Assembly (NCBI GenBank): GCA_934457415.1
Contig: CAKSHM010000005.1
Coordinates: 130,865-194,864, forward strand
Length of the DNA stretch: 64,000 nucleotides
Source: an uncultured Eubacteriales bacterium
GTDB taxonomy: Bacteria; Bacillota; Clostridia; Oscillospirales; Acutalibacteraceae
Direction of reading: 5' to 3'
The translations under genes and the position numbers were made by a program. Below the pieces are notes generated by a model. It was not told the origin of the DNA. It worked only from the letters and a program-made list of their open reading frames with translations, and ran no database searches. Of this stretch, positions 16,321 through 25,843 are shown in pieces. The first letter of the stretch is position 1; the number at the start of each line of letters is the position of its first letter.

Positions 16321-16411
16321 TGTGTTTTAAACCTCCATTAAATTTAACAATTTTAATTATACAGAAAACATTACATAATTGCAAGGAATTATTTGTAAAT
16401 ATAATGTTAAA

Positions 16412-17542
16412 TCAAATTCTTGTTGAAAGAATGCTTTCTTTTTGCTTTTTAAATTCCGCAAATCTTCCCTCGTCAAGAGCATTTCTGATTTCAGTCATTA
16501 AATTATTATAAAACCAAAGATTGTGAAGCACAAGCAGACGCTGCGAAAGCATTTCTCCTGCCTTAAGCAAATGCCTTAGATAAGCTTTTGAATACCGCTT
16601 GCATGTGGGACAGCCGCAGTTATCGTCTATCGGGGACATATCGTATTCGTATTTATTATTATTTATGTTTATAATACCGTGAGATGTAAATAAATGTCCG
16701 TGTCTTGCATTACGGCTCGGCATAACGCAGTCGAAAAGGTCTATTCCCCGCTCTACGGCGTTTAAAATATTGGCAGGTGTTCCGACGCCCATAAGGTATC
16801 TTATTTTATCTTTGGGCATTACGGGTGTTACATGTTCAAGAACATCGTACATAACCTCTGTAGGCTCTCCTACAGCCAGTCCGCCTACGGCATAACCGTC
16901 AAGCTCCAGATCGGCTATTTGTTTCATATGTTCAATTCTCAAATCATTAAAGGTACAGCCTTGATTTATTCCGAAAAGGAGCTGTTCTTTATTTATTGTT
17001 TCGTCAAGAGAATTAAGCCTGCTCATTTCCGCTTTACATCTTTTAAGCCAGCGTGTAGTGCGCTCGCAGGATTGTTTTGAGTATGAATATTCGGCAGGAT
17101 TTTCAACGCACTCATCAAAAGCCATTGCAACGGTTGACCCCAAATTAGACTGGATTTGCATACTCTGCTCCGGGCCCATAAAAATTTTTCTGCCGTCAAC
17201 ATGGCTGTGAAACGTAACACCGTCTTCAGTGATTTGACGAAGCTTTGCAAGTGAAAAGACCTGAAAACCGCCGCTGTCGGTTAATATAGGGCCGTCCCAA
17301 GTAGTAAATTTATGAAGACCTCCGCATTTTTTTACTGTTTCGTCACTCGGTCTAACATGAAGGTGATAGGTATTTGATAGCATTACCTGACATTTTATCT
17401 CTTTAAGATCCTCGGCAGAAACAGCGCCTTTTATGGCTGCCGCCGTTGCAACATTCATAAAAGCGGGGGTCTGAACGGTTCCTCTGTTTGTTATGAATTC
17501 TCCGCGTCTTGCGCCGTTTTCTTCTTTAATTAGCTTGTACAT
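16412..17542 (-). CDS. tgt: tRNA-guanine transglycosylase (queuosine pathway)
   Basis: 376-residue Tgt: exchanges G34 for preQ1 in GUN-anticodon tRNAs. The catalytic-pocket Asp is at about 89 in ILTDSGGFQVF, and the nucleophile Asp in LFDCVMPSRNARHG. The zinc site CGCPTCKRY plus a downstream His (VLHNLW) is complete. Downstream of queA and upstream of yajC, the standard order. No preQ1 riboswitch was recognised upstream. Confidence 0.97.
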   Translation of the reverse strand: MYKLIKEENGARRGEFITNRGTVQTPAFMNVATAAAIKGAVSAEDLKEIKCQVMLSNTYHLHVRPSDETVKKCGGLHKFTTWDGPILTDSGGFQVFSLAKLRQITEDGVTFHSHVDGRKIFMGPEQSMQIQSNLGSTVAMAFDECVENPAEYSYSKQSCERTTRWLKRCKAEMSRLNSLDETINKEQLLFGINQGCTFNDLRIEHMKQIADLELDGYAVGGLAVGEPTEVMYDVLEHVTPVMPKDKIRYLMGVGTPANILNAVERGIDLFDCVMPSRNARHGHLFTSHGIININNNKYEYDMSPIDDNCGCPTCKRYSKAYLRHLLKAGEMLSQRLLVLHNLWFYNNLMTEIRNALDEGRFAEFKKQKESILSTRI

Positions 17543-17558
17543 TTATTTCTCCTGATTT

Positions 17559-18581
17559 TTATAATATCAGCATTGCATCGCCGAAGCTGAAAAATCTGTA
17601 TTTTTCGTCAACCGCGGTTTTGTAAGCCTTCATAGTATTATTATAACCCGCAAAGGCGGAAACAAGCATTATAAGCGTGCTTTCGGGAAGATGAAAATTA
17701 GTGATAAGTCCGTCCATACACTTAAAATTATACCCGGGGTATATAAAAATCGAGGTATCGTCAGCACATTCTTTTATTTCGCCGAATTTTGTAGCCGCGC
17801 TTTCAATTGTGCGGCAGCCAGTAGTGCCGACGCATATTACCCTTTTTCCGCTGCTTTTTGCGGTGTTTATCATATCTGCCGCCTCTTTAGGAATATAATA
17901 ATGCTCAGAGTGCATTTTATGGTCCTCAATATTTTCCGCCTTGACGGGTCTGAATGTTCCAAGCCCCACATGCAAGGTCACATAAGCAAGCTTGACGCCT
18001 TTGTTTTTAAGCTTTTCGAGTAATTCTTCGGTAAAATGAAGTCCTGCCGTCGGAGCGGCGGCTGACCCTAACTCCTTTGAATAAACGGTCTGATATCTTT
18101 CCTTGTCCTTAAGCTTTTCCTTTATGTAAGGCGGAAACGGCATTTGCCCGACCTTATCAAGAACCGAGAAAAACTCTCCGTTGCAGGAAAATTTAATAAT
18201 TCTGTTTCCGTCCTCCAAAACATCAATTACCTCGCAGGAAAGGTCATCGCAGAACTTGAATTTTTTTCCTGCTTTTGCTTTTTTCCCCGGACCTGCAAGG
18301 CATTCCCAAGTGAGCAGATTCTGCTGTTTTAAAAGAACGAATTCAACAACAGAGCCTGTATCCTCTCTGACACCGTAAAGGCGGGCAGGCAAAACTCTTG
18401 TATTATTAAGAACCAGACAGTCTCCTTCATTTAAATAATCAACAATATCATAAAAATGACCGTGCTTTAATTCTCCTGTTTCTTTGCTTAGAATCAGAAG
18501 TCTCGAGGAGTCTCTCGGATAAACAGGAGTCTGAGCAATAAGCTCCTGAGGCAGGTCATAATAAAAATCGGTTGTTTTCAT
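17559..18581 (-). CDS. queA: S-adenosylmethionine:tRNA ribosyltransferase-isomerase
   Basis: 340-residue QueA converts preQ1-tRNA to epoxyqueuosine-tRNA using the ribosyl group of SAM, acting right after Tgt. N-terminal DFYYDLPQELIAQTP and PRDSSRLL, central AAPTAGLHFTEELL, and C-terminal TNFHLPESTLIMLVSAF are family signatures. 16 bases separate it from tgt; the two are co-transcribed. The usual upstream partners ruvA/ruvB are not here; asd is divergent. Confidence 0.97.
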   Translation of the reverse strand: MKTTDFYYDLPQELIAQTPVYPRDSSRLLILSKETGELKHGHFYDIVDYLNEGDCLVLNNTRVLPARLYGVREDTGSVVEFVLLKQQNLLTWECLAGPGKKAKAGKKFKFCDDLSCEVIDVLEDGNRIIKFSCNGEFFSVLDKVGQMPFPPYIKEKLKDKERYQTVYSKELGSAAAPTAGLHFTEELLEKLKNKGVKLAYVTLHVGLGTFRPVKAENIEDHKMHSEHYYIPKEAADMINTAKSSGKRVICVGTTGCRTIESAATKFGEIKECADDTSIFIYPGYNFKCMDGLITNFHLPESTLIMLVSAFAGYNNTMKAYKTAVDEKYRFFSFGDAMLIL

Positions 18582-18614
18582 TTGGAAAATCCTCCGTAAA
18601 AATAGGTATTTTAA

Positions 18615-18643
18615 TTGACTTTTATATAAGATAATGGTATATT
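18615..18643 (+). promoter_or_regulatory. Sigma-A promoter of asd-dapA-dapB
   Basis: TTGACT (18615-18620), 17 bases, TATATT (18638-18643). The leader to asd is about 78 bases; no lysine riboswitch core (which needs over 150 bases) fits. Confidence 0.75.
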
Positions 18644-18727
18644 TATAAAGATAAATAATTATTATATACTATACAATTATATTGCACAAAATGTAATTTG
18701 GCAACACTTTTTTAAGGAGAATGTAAA

Positions 18728-19807
18728 ATGAAACATTATAATGTCGGAATTATCGGCGCTACGGGAATGGTAGGCCAAAGATTTGCGCTTTTGCTCGCGG
18801 ATCATCCGTGGTTTAAGGTTACCGCTCTTGCGGCAAGTCCGAGAAGCGCGGGTAAGACATACGGGGAAGCGGTAAGCAACAGATGGGCTATGACTTCCCC
18901 TGTTCCCGAAAATCTTAAAAATATTGTTATTGATGATGCGGCTGATATAGAAACCGTTACTAAAAAGGTTGATTTTGTTTTCTGCGCCGTCGATATGAAA
19001 AAGGATGAAATTAAGGCACTTGAGGATAGTTATGCGAAACATGAGTGCCCTGTTATTTCAAATAACAGCGCTCACAGAATGACCGAAGATGTTCCGATGG
19101 TTATACCCGAGCTTAATTCTGAGCATATTAAAATAATAGACAGCCAAAGAAAAAGACTCGGAACTAAAAAAGGTTTTGTTGCCGTTAAATCAAACTGTTC
19201 TCTTCAAAGCTATGTTCCGGCTCTCTACCCTCTTGATAAGGAATTCGGAGTTGATAAATGCTTGGTTTGTACCTATCAGGCAATCTCGGGTGCCGGAAAG
19301 ACCTTTGAGCGCTGGCCCGAAATTATTGATAATGTTATTCCTTATATCGGCGGAGAAGAAGAAAAAAGCGAGCAGGAGCCGCTTAAAATTTGGGGTAAAG
19401 TGGAAGACGGAAAAATTATTCCTGCCTCCTCTCCGAAATTTACGGCACAATGCTTAAGAGTTCCTGTTTCAGACGGACACATGGCGGCAGTTTTTGTCAA
19501 ATTTAAAAATAAGCCCTCAAAAGAGCAAATTTTAAAGGTTTGGGAGTCTTTCAGCGGAGAACCGCAAAAGCTTAATCTTCCCCATGCTCCTAAACAGTTT
19601 TTAAATTATTTTACCGAGAACGATATGCCTCAGACAAAGCTAAACAGAAATTTAGAGGGCGGAATGGCAATTTCCCTCGGCAGACTCAGAGAAGACACAC
19701 AGTATGATTATAAATTTGTTTGTCTTTCACATAACACCTTGCGCGGAGCCGCAGGCGGCGGAGTTTTATTAGCCGAACTTCTTTGCGCAAAGGGTTATAT
19801 GGACTAA
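18728..19807 (+). CDS. asd: Aspartate-semialdehyde dehydrogenase (archaeal/fungal-type)
   Basis: 359-residue ASADH reducing aspartyl phosphate to the semialdehyde for lysine, diaminopimelate, threonine and methionine. GATGMVGQ dinucleotide turn at 10-17, catalytic Cys157 in VKSNCSLQ, and the conserved His in RVPVSDGHMA. Overall sequence (NSAHRMTEDVPMVIPE, SPRSAGKTYGE) is that of the long TIGR00978-type enzyme rather than the E. coli form. AAGGAG precedes the ATG. First gene of asd-dapA-dapB. Confidence 0.95.
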   Translation: MKHYNVGIIGATGMVGQRFALLLADHPWFKVTALAASPRSAGKTYGEAVSNRWAMTSPVPENLKNIVIDDAADIETVTKKVDFVFCAVDMKKDEIKALEDSYAKHECPVISNNSAHRMTEDVPMVIPELNSEHIKIIDSQRKRLGTKKGFVAVKSNCSLQSYVPALYPLDKEFGVDKCLVCTYQAISGAGKTFERWPEIIDNVIPYIGGEEEKSEQEPLKIWGKVEDGKIIPASSPKFTAQCLRVPVSDGHMAAVFVKFKNKPSKEQILKVWESFSGEPQKLNLPHAPKQFLNYFTENDMPQTKLNRNLEGGMAISLGRLREDTQYDYKFVCLSHNTLRGAAGGGVLLAELLCAKGYMD

Positions 19808-19828
19808 TTTTAAAAGGGGATAGTTTTT

Positions 19829-20719
19829 ATGAAAAAAAGAATTTTCACCGGAGCGGCAACTGCACTTATCACTCCTATGAACAGTGACGGGAGCGTTAAT
19901 TTCGAAGGATTAAAGACTTTGGTTGAAAATCAGATAAAGGGCGGAATTGACGCGCTCGTTATCTGCGGTACAACCGGAGAAAAGTCCACTCTGCGATATG
20001 ACGAGCATGTTAAGGTAATTGAAACTGCAAGCGCGGCCGCCGATAAAAGAGTGCCGATTATTGCCGGTACAGGAAGCAACGATACCGTTTATTCCGTAGA
20101 GCTTTGCGCAGATGCTGAAAAAGCCGGCGCAGATGCGTTTTTGATGGTAACTCCTTATTATAACAAAACATCACAAAGAGGCCTTGTTGCGCATTATAAC
20201 TATATTGCGGACAGAGTAAATAAGCCGATTATTCTTTACAATGTTCCGTCAAGAACCGGCGTCGCAATTAAGCCTGAAACCTACAAGGAGCTTTCAAAGC
20301 ATGAAAATATCGTTGCTGTTAAGGAAGCAAACGGCGACCTTTCCTCTGTCGCTCAGACTAAATATCTTTGCGGAGACGACCTTGATATTTATTCGGGGAA
20401 TGACGATCAGACCGTTCCGATTATGTCGCTCGGCGGAATAGGTGTCATTTCGGTGCTTTCCAATTTCGCTCCGAAGCAGATGCACGAGCTTTGCATGGCT
20501 TATTTAAACGGCGAAACCGACAAGGCTTCCAAATTGCAGATTAAATACACAGGTCTTATGAATGCGCTTTTCTCAGATGTAAACCCTATTCCTGTTAAAG
20601 AGGCTATGAATATTTTAGGCTTTAATGCAGGACCTTGCAGACTTCCCCTTTATCCGATGACCGAATGCGCAAAGAATAATCTTAAGGAAAAATTAAAAGA
20701 GTGCGGATTTAATTTTTAA
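19829..20719 (+). CDS. dapA: 4-hydroxy-tetrahydrodipicolinate synthase
   Basis: 296-residue class I aldolase-fold enzyme condensing pyruvate with aspartate semialdehyde, the first committed lysine step. GTTGEKSTL at 47-55, catalytic Tyr137 in ILYNVPSRTG and Schiff-base Lys165 in IVAVKEANGD. Length normal. 21 bases after asd, 20 before dapB. Confidence 0.97.
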   Translation: MKKRIFTGAATALITPMNSDGSVNFEGLKTLVENQIKGGIDALVICGTTGEKSTLRYDEHVKVIETASAAADKRVPIIAGTGSNDTVYSVELCADAEKAGADAFLMVTPYYNKTSQRGLVAHYNYIADRVNKPIILYNVPSRTGVAIKPETYKELSKHENIVAVKEANGDLSSVAQTKYLCGDDLDIYSGNDDQTVPIMSLGGIGVISVLSNFAPKQMHELCMAYLNGETDKASKLQIKYTGLMNALFSDVNPIPVKEAMNILGFNAGPCRLPLYPMTECAKNNLKEKLKECGFNF

Positions 20720-20739
20720 ATTAACAGGACGTGATAAAA

Positions 20740-21498
20740 TTGCTTAAAATCTTACTTTCGGGCGCCTGCGGGAAAATGGGAAAAACCGTTGCTCTTTGCG
20801 CACAGAATGACGAAACCCTGTCAATAATCTGCGGAGTTGATAAATTCAAAGCGGAACAATATTCGGATTTCCCTGTTTACGGCGATTTTGATAGCGTTAA
20901 AGAAAAACCGGATGTAATAATCGACTTTTCAAGTGCTGATAATCTTTCTTCACTGCTGGAGTTTGCTTTATCTTCTTCCCTGCCTGTTGTAATTGCGACC
21001 ACGGGATATTCAGACGAGCAAATTGCGGATATAAAAAAAGCCTCGGAAAAAATACCTGTTTTCTTTACATTCAATTTTTCGCTCGGTGTAAATTTATTAA
21101 CGGCGCTTTCCAAAAAAGCCGCCGCGGTTTTAGGAGACAGCTTTGATATAGAAATTATTGAAAAGCATCATAATCAGAAGATTGACGCACCGTCCGGAAC
21201 GGCTTTAATGCTTGCGGACGCCATAAACGGTGTTACCGGTAATAAGTATAGCTATGAGTTTGACCGCCATTCAAGACGAATGAAACGCCCTCAAAATGAG
21301 ATAGGAATACATTCGGTAAGAGGCGGAACGATAGTCGGCGAGCATGAAGTGATTTTTGCGGGCGAGGATGAGGTAGTTACCCTTTCTCACTCGGCATATT
21401 CAAAAAAGATTTTTGCAAACGGCGCTTTAAAGGCCGCAAGGTTTATAAAGAATAAAAAATCAGGAATTTTTGATATGAATGATATTTTAAGCTTATAG
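20740..21498 (+). CDS. dapB: 4-hydroxy-tetrahydrodipicolinate reductase
   Basis: DapB, the NAD(P)H-dependent second step. Nucleotide turn SGACGKMG near the N-terminus; catalytic segment EKHHNQKIDAPSGTAL with the His pair and Lys intact; C-terminal GGTIVGEHEVIFAGEDE. TTG 20740 is chosen because AGGA (20726-20729) is 10 bases upstream; GTG 20731 is in frame but almost touches that site. 252 residues. Confidence 0.95.
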   Translation: MLKILLSGACGKMGKTVALCAQNDETLSIICGVDKFKAEQYSDFPVYGDFDSVKEKPDVIIDFSSADNLSSLLEFALSSSLPVVIATTGYSDEQIADIKKASEKIPVFFTFNFSLGVNLLTALSKKAAAVLGDSFDIEIIEKHHNQKIDAPSGTALMLADAINGVTGNKYSYEFDRHSRRMKRPQNEIGIHSVRGGTIVGEHEVIFAGEDEVVTLSHSAYSKKIFANGALKAARFIKNKKSGIFDMNDILSL

Positions 21499-21507
21499 TA
21501 TTTAACG

Positions 21508-21545
21508 ACAGCAACCCATGTTCAAATAAGAACAAGAGTTGCTGT
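21508..21545 (+). terminator. Terminator after dapB
   Basis: ACAGCAAC/GTTGCTGT outer stem with TGTTC/GAACA inner stem and 6-base loop. The downstream T-run is short (TTTATCTTTT). Confidence 0.75.
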
Positions 21546-21584
21546 TTATCTTTTACAATTAAATTAAATCTTTACTGCAAAAGA

Positions 21585-21618
21585 AAAAAGTTCCGATATA
21601 ACAATATCAGAACTTTTT
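21585..21618 (-). terminator. Terminator after tyrS
   Basis: AAAAAGTTC/GAACTTTTT with GATAT/ATATC inner pairing and one mismatch, 4-base loop. The minus-strand tail is U-rich. Confidence 0.8.
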
Positions 21619-21629
21619 TATTTTATTTA

Positions 21630-22850
21630 TTATAATATTATTTTTATTACCGATTTTTTACCTTTTTTAAGAATAAAGTCATTTTTAAATTCATCGGCAT
21701 TAAATGTCTTTTTAGGGTCGCTTATCTTTTCATCATTAACGCTTACTCCGCCCTGTATAACAAGTCTTCTTGCCTCGCCGATTGAAGCGGCAAATCCGGC
21801 TTTTGTAAGCAAGGTAAGAATTCCTATCTGCGTTTCATTAAAATCGGAGTTTTCAAGCTTAACGCTCGGCATATCGGCATGTGAGCCTTTTCCCGAGAAA
21901 ACAGCTCTTGAGGTTTCCTGTGCCTTTTGAGCCTCTTCTTCGCCGTGCACAAGCTTTGTAAGCTCATAAGCCAAAATTTCCTTAGCGGTATTAAGCTGAC
22001 TTCCCTCCCACTTATCCATCTTGTCGATTTCTTCAAGCGGCAGGAATGTGAGCATTCTTATACATTTTAAAACATCTGCGTCGGCAACATTGCGCCAATA
22101 CTGATAAAATTCATAAGGAGAGGTTTTTTCAGGGTCGAGCCATACGGCACCGCCGACGGTCTTTCCCATTTTTTTGCCCTCGGAATTAAGCAATAGCGTA
22201 ATAGTCATGGCATAAGCGTCCTTGCCGAGCTTTTTTCTTATAAGTTCTGTACCGCCGAGCATGTTAGACCACTGATCGTCTCCGCCGAACTGCATATTAC
22301 AGCCGTATTTTTTAAAAAGATGATAAAAGTCATAGCTTTGCATTATCATATAATTGAATTCAAGAAAGCTGAGGCCCTTTTCCATTCTCTGCTTGTAGCA
22401 TTCCGCCCTAAGCATGTTATTTACGGAAAAACAAGCGCCTACGTCTCTTAATAAATCAATGTAATTAAGCTTTAAAAGCCAGTCGGCATTGTTGACCATC
22501 ATAGCTTTTCCTTCGCCAAACTCTATAAATCGGCTCATCTGCTTTTTAAAACAATCACAGTTATGCTGAATTTGCTCGGGGGTCATCATAGAGCGCATAT
22601 CGGTTCTTCCGGATGGGTCGCCTATATATCCGGTTCCCCCTCCGATAAGCGCAACGGGGCGGTTGCCTGCCATCTGGAGCCTTTTCATAAGGCACAGCGC
22701 CATAAAATGTCCTACATGCAGACTGTCGGCAGTTGGATCAAATCCAATATAAAAGGTTGCTTTCCCGTTATTGATTAGCTCTTTAATTTCCTCTTTGTCG
22801 GTAACTTGGGCTATAAGTCCTCTGGCAACCAGTTCTTCATAAATTTTCAT
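21630..22850 (-). CDS. tyrS: Tyrosyl-tRNA synthetase
   Basis: 406-residue class I synthetase charging tRNA-Tyr. HIGH-like HVGHFMAL near 45-52, KMSKS-like KKMGKT, and a C-terminal S4 RNA-binding domain (EARRLVIQGGVSVNDEKI). Start ATG 22850 follows AGGAG by 8 bases; an upstream in-frame start at 22868 has no site. The first 14 bases overlap the recN 3' end. In Bacillus spoIVB follows recN; here tyrS occupies that place. No T-box leader, because it is internal to an operon. Confidence 0.96.
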   Translation of the reverse strand: MKIYEELVARGLIAQVTDKEEIKELINNGKATFYIGFDPTADSLHVGHFMALCLMKRLQMAGNRPVALIGGGTGYIGDPSGRTDMRSMMTPEQIQHNCDCFKKQMSRFIEFGEGKAMMVNNADWLLKLNYIDLLRDVGACFSVNNMLRAECYKQRMEKGLSFLEFNYMIMQSYDFYHLFKKYGCNMQFGGDDQWSNMLGGTELIRKKLGKDAYAMTITLLLNSEGKKMGKTVGGAVWLDPEKTSPYEFYQYWRNVADADVLKCIRMLTFLPLEEIDKMDKWEGSQLNTAKEILAYELTKLVHGEEEAQKAQETSRAVFSGKGSHADMPSVKLENSDFNETQIGILTLLTKAGFAASIGEARRLVIQGGVSVNDEKISDPKKTFNADEFKNDFILKKGKKSVIKIIL

Positions 22851-24513
22851 TATTATTACTCCTGTCAAGTAGTTCTTTTGCCGAATTATATAAGCTGTCC
22901 GTTAAGCTGTTTCCGGACATAATTCTTGCTATTTCTTTTATACGTTCCTCGTAAGAAAGCAGAGAAACATTTGTATAAGTTTTACCGTCTTTGACTGTTT
23001 TTTCTATCAAATACTGATTATCTGCATTTGCCGCTATCTGAGCAAGATGTGTTACGCATAGCACCTGCTTATCGGCGGATGCCTTCTTAAGCTGAATTCC
23101 GACCTTTCCTGCTGCTCTACCGCTTATACCGGAGTCGATTTCGTCGAAAATCAGGGTATCAATTCCGTCCTTATCGGAAAGAACACTTTTTATGGCAAGC
23201 ATTATTCTTGAAAGCTCGCCGCCCGACGCGATTTTATGCAGCGGCTTCATAGCTTCTCCGATATTTGTGCAGATCATAAATTCAATTATATCACATCCGA
23301 ATTTTGTATATCTTCCCTTTTCATGCTTCATTTGAAATGTAACATTCGGCATATCAAGGAATTTTAAAACCGATGTCACTTCCTTGCAGAACTTATTCCC
23401 TGCTTTAATTCTTGACTGTGAAAGTCTTTCACCCAGCTCAACCAATCTTTCGGTAGAAAAATCAAGCTCTTCGGACAGTTTTTCGATTTTTTCATCGGCA
23501 GTATCAATCATCTGAAGCTCGTCTTTTAATTCTTCAAGCTTTGAAAGCATTTGCGCCTCATCGGCATTATATTTAACCGAAAGTCTTCTGAGCGTATCAA
23601 GCCTGAGGTTTATTGTCTCAATATCAAGCTCACTGTATTCTTCGTTATGGGTTACCGTTCGTATATCCGAGCATATTTCTTCAAGATCGGAAAGAATATC
23701 CGCTGCTTTTGAGATGCTTTCCGACATTTCATCGCAATCCGAAGCAATCAGGCTTTTTTGGGCATTTTTTATAAGCGACGCGGCGCCGTCAAAATTATCG
23801 TCTCCGTTTATAAATGAATATGCCTCATTTAAAGAGGTTATCATTTTTGAATAATTTTCGGCAATCTTTTGTTTTTTTCTTAAATTTTCCGTTTCACCGA
23901 TTTTCAGGTCTGCGCCCGAAAGCTCATTTATTTCAAATTCAATAAGCTCTTTTCTGCGTTTTTTTTCATCCAGATCCGAAGATAATTCAGCAATTCTTTT
24001 TCGTATTGTGTTTAAATTATGAAATTCAGTATAATAATCACTTTTAAGCTTTTCATTTTCTGCAAGCCTGTCAACATAAATGTAGTGGTTTTCGGGATCA
24101 AGAAGATTCTGATTGTCATGCTGACCGTGAATATTTATTAAGTACCTGCCGATATTTTTTAAAATTGATACTGCTGCAGGTCTGCCGTTAATTCTTACGC
24201 TGCCGTTTCCCTTAAGCGAAAGCGTGCGGTCGATAAGAAGCGTTTCGTCTGTTTCTAAATCATAGCCTGCCTCTGTTACGGCGTTTTTGGCAGCTTCGGA
24301 TAAATTGCAGAACTGGGCAGTAAAATTTGCTGTAACGCTGCCGTTCCTTATAAGTTCCTTTGAAGTTCTTTCTCCCAAAATTGCGTTTATAGCGTCGATA
24401 ATTATGGACTTTCCTGCGCCTGTTTCTCCTGTTAAGGCTGACAAACCATCAAAAAACTCAATATCCGTTTTTTCTATAACGGCTATATTTTCGATATGTA
24501 AGAATTTAAGCAT
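22837..24513 (-). CDS. recN: DNA repair protein RecN
   Basis: 558-residue SMC-like ATPase in double-strand-break repair. Walker A GETGAGKS at 29-36, a central coiled coil (about 150-380), the signature SGGELSR and Walker B TLIFDEIDSGISG near the C-terminus. Length usual. It sits 14 bases after argR, the conserved order in Bacillota. Confidence 0.97.
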   Translation of the reverse strand: MLKFLHIENIAVIEKTDIEFFDGLSALTGETGAGKSIIIDAINAILGERTSKELIRNGSVTANFTAQFCNLSEAAKNAVTEAGYDLETDETLLIDRTLSLKGNGSVRINGRPAAVSILKNIGRYLINIHGQHDNQNLLDPENHYIYVDRLAENEKLKSDYYTEFHNLNTIRKRIAELSSDLDEKKRRKELIEFEINELSGADLKIGETENLRKKQKIAENYSKMITSLNEAYSFINGDDNFDGAASLIKNAQKSLIASDCDEMSESISKAADILSDLEEICSDIRTVTHNEEYSELDIETINLRLDTLRRLSVKYNADEAQMLSKLEELKDELQMIDTADEKIEKLSEELDFSTERLVELGERLSQSRIKAGNKFCKEVTSVLKFLDMPNVTFQMKHEKGRYTKFGCDIIEFMICTNIGEAMKPLHKIASGGELSRIMLAIKSVLSDKDGIDTLIFDEIDSGISGRAAGKVGIQLKKASADKQVLCVTHLAQIAANADNQYLIEKTVKDGKTYTNVSLLSYEERIKEIARIMSGNSLTDSLYNSAKELLDRSNNNENL

Positions 24514-24527
24514 TTTCCTTACCGCCG

Positions 24528-24977
24528 TTAAATAATATTTTTAATTTCAGCCGCAAGCTCATCGGCCTTTTCGGTGCTTTTGGTGATAATAAAAATCGTA
24601 TCATCTCCGGCAACGCTTCCGAGCATATCCTCACTGAAAAGACTGTCAATTGCCACAGCCGCACTTGAAGCCATACCCGTACGGCATTTTATAACGATAT
24701 CATTCATTGCGCTGTCAACTCTTATTATTGAGCCCTTAAGCAGGTCGTTATATTTTCCGCCGCCGTCGCTGTTTGCAAAAGGAGCAATAGAAATGTATCT
24801 GTAAACCCCGTTTTCATCATGGCCTTTGATTATTCTTAATTCTTTAATATCTCTTGATACTGTTGACTGAGTAACATTAAATCCGAGTAAATTAAGTTCT
24901 TTTTGAATTTCATCCTGAGTCAAAACGATTTTTTCGGAAATAATATCCAAAATCTTTTTTTGTCTGCTATCTTTCAT
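24528..24977 (-). CDS. argR: Arginine repressor ArgR/AhrC
   Basis: 149-residue hexameric arginine-responsive repressor. N-terminal winged helix includes VTQSTVSRDIKELRIIK (recognition helix). The C-terminal oligomerisation and arginine-binding domain ends GDDTIFIITKS. Its ATG overlaps the nadK stop. In Bacillota this argR/ahrC is embedded between tlyA/nadK and recN, as here; targets would be arginine genes elsewhere. Confidence 0.95.
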   Translation of the reverse strand: MKDSRQKKILDIISEKIVLTQDEIQKELNLLGFNVTQSTVSRDIKELRIIKGHDENGVYRYISIAPFANSDGGGKYNDLLKGSIIRVDSAMNDIVIKCRTGMASSAAVAIDSLFSEDMLGSVAGDDTIFIITKSTEKADELAAEIKNII

Positions 24978-25824
24978 GGCTCATACCTCTTGATTCTGAA
25001 AATTTTAAGGAAAGAGTTTTATAAAACGAACGGTCATTAAGTCTGACAAGCTGAACATGCTTATCCGAACGGGAAATATAAATTTCAGTATAAGGCTTAA
25101 TATTAGCGGCTTTTCTGCCGTCTACCGTTAAATAAATATCGGTTCTTTTTTTAGAAAAGGCTTTTAATTTTATTTCTCTTTCGCTGCCGAGAATAATCGG
25201 CTTTGCGGAAAGTGAATGTGAACAGATAGGCGTTATACAAACGCATTCGCTCAACGGATCAATAATCGGTCCTCCTGCGGAAAGTGAATAAGCTGTTGAA
25301 CCGGTAGGGGTAGAAACAATCAGACCGTCTGCAAGATAGTTGATTTTATCCCTGCCGATAAAAGAAGAAATATCAATTATTCTTGAAATATATCCGCTTG
25401 TTATTACCGCGTCGTTAAGCGCTTCAAAGCTTGATACGGTTTTTCCGTTTTCACAGACACGAATACTTAGCATCATTCTTTTTTCTATTGAATATTCTTT
25501 TGTTTTAAGTTTCGATAAAAGGCTGTATTCGCTTTGCTCGATATCGGCAAGATATCCGAGCCTACCGGCGTTTATACCCAATATCGGTTTATTATCCGCC
25601 GCCGCGCGCTTGGCATATCTGATAATTGTTCCGTCGCCGCCGACGGTGATTATAATATCTGAAATTTTATAAAGCTCATCTTCCGGCGCAAATTTATAAC
25701 CCTCGCAGCAGATGCTGTTTGGAAGATATGCATCTATTCCGTTTGAGGAGAGAAACACTCCTATTTTTTCCACCATTTCGGAAGATCCGCGTTTATCGAG
25801 ATTTGGAATTAGTGCAACTTTCAT
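24967..25824 (-). CDS. nadK: NAD kinase
   Basis: 285-residue NAD(+)/NADH kinase making NADP. GGDGT motif at 62-66, NAGRLGYL, and the conserved TPTGSTAYSLSAGGPII. Start ATG 25824 follows GGAGGG by 5-6 bases; 13 extra upstream residues in frame lack a site. Overlaps argR by 11 bases and lies 19 bases after tlyA. Confidence 0.95.
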   Translation of the reverse strand: MKVALIPNLDKRGSSEMVEKIGVFLSSNGIDAYLPNSICCEGYKFAPEDELYKISDIIITVGGDGTIIRYAKRAAADNKPILGINAGRLGYLADIEQSEYSLLSKLKTKEYSIEKRMMLSIRVCENGKTVSSFEALNDAVITSGYISRIIDISSFIGRDKINYLADGLIVSTPTGSTAYSLSAGGPIIDPLSECVCITPICSHSLSAKPIILGSEREIKLKAFSKKRTDIYLTVDGRKAANIKPYTEIYISRSDKHVQLVRLNDRSFYKTLSLKFSESRGMSHER

Positions 25825-25843
25825 TTTGCCCTCCGATCCGTAA

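Noticed and set aside
18593..18727. Lysine riboswitch or T-box upstream of asd-dapA-dapB
   Set aside because: Leader is about 78 bases after the promoter, too short, and no conserved core was found.
18582..18727. preQ1 riboswitch upstream of queA-tgt
   Set aside because: No short stem with the C-rich loop and A-rich tail was recognised on the minus strand.
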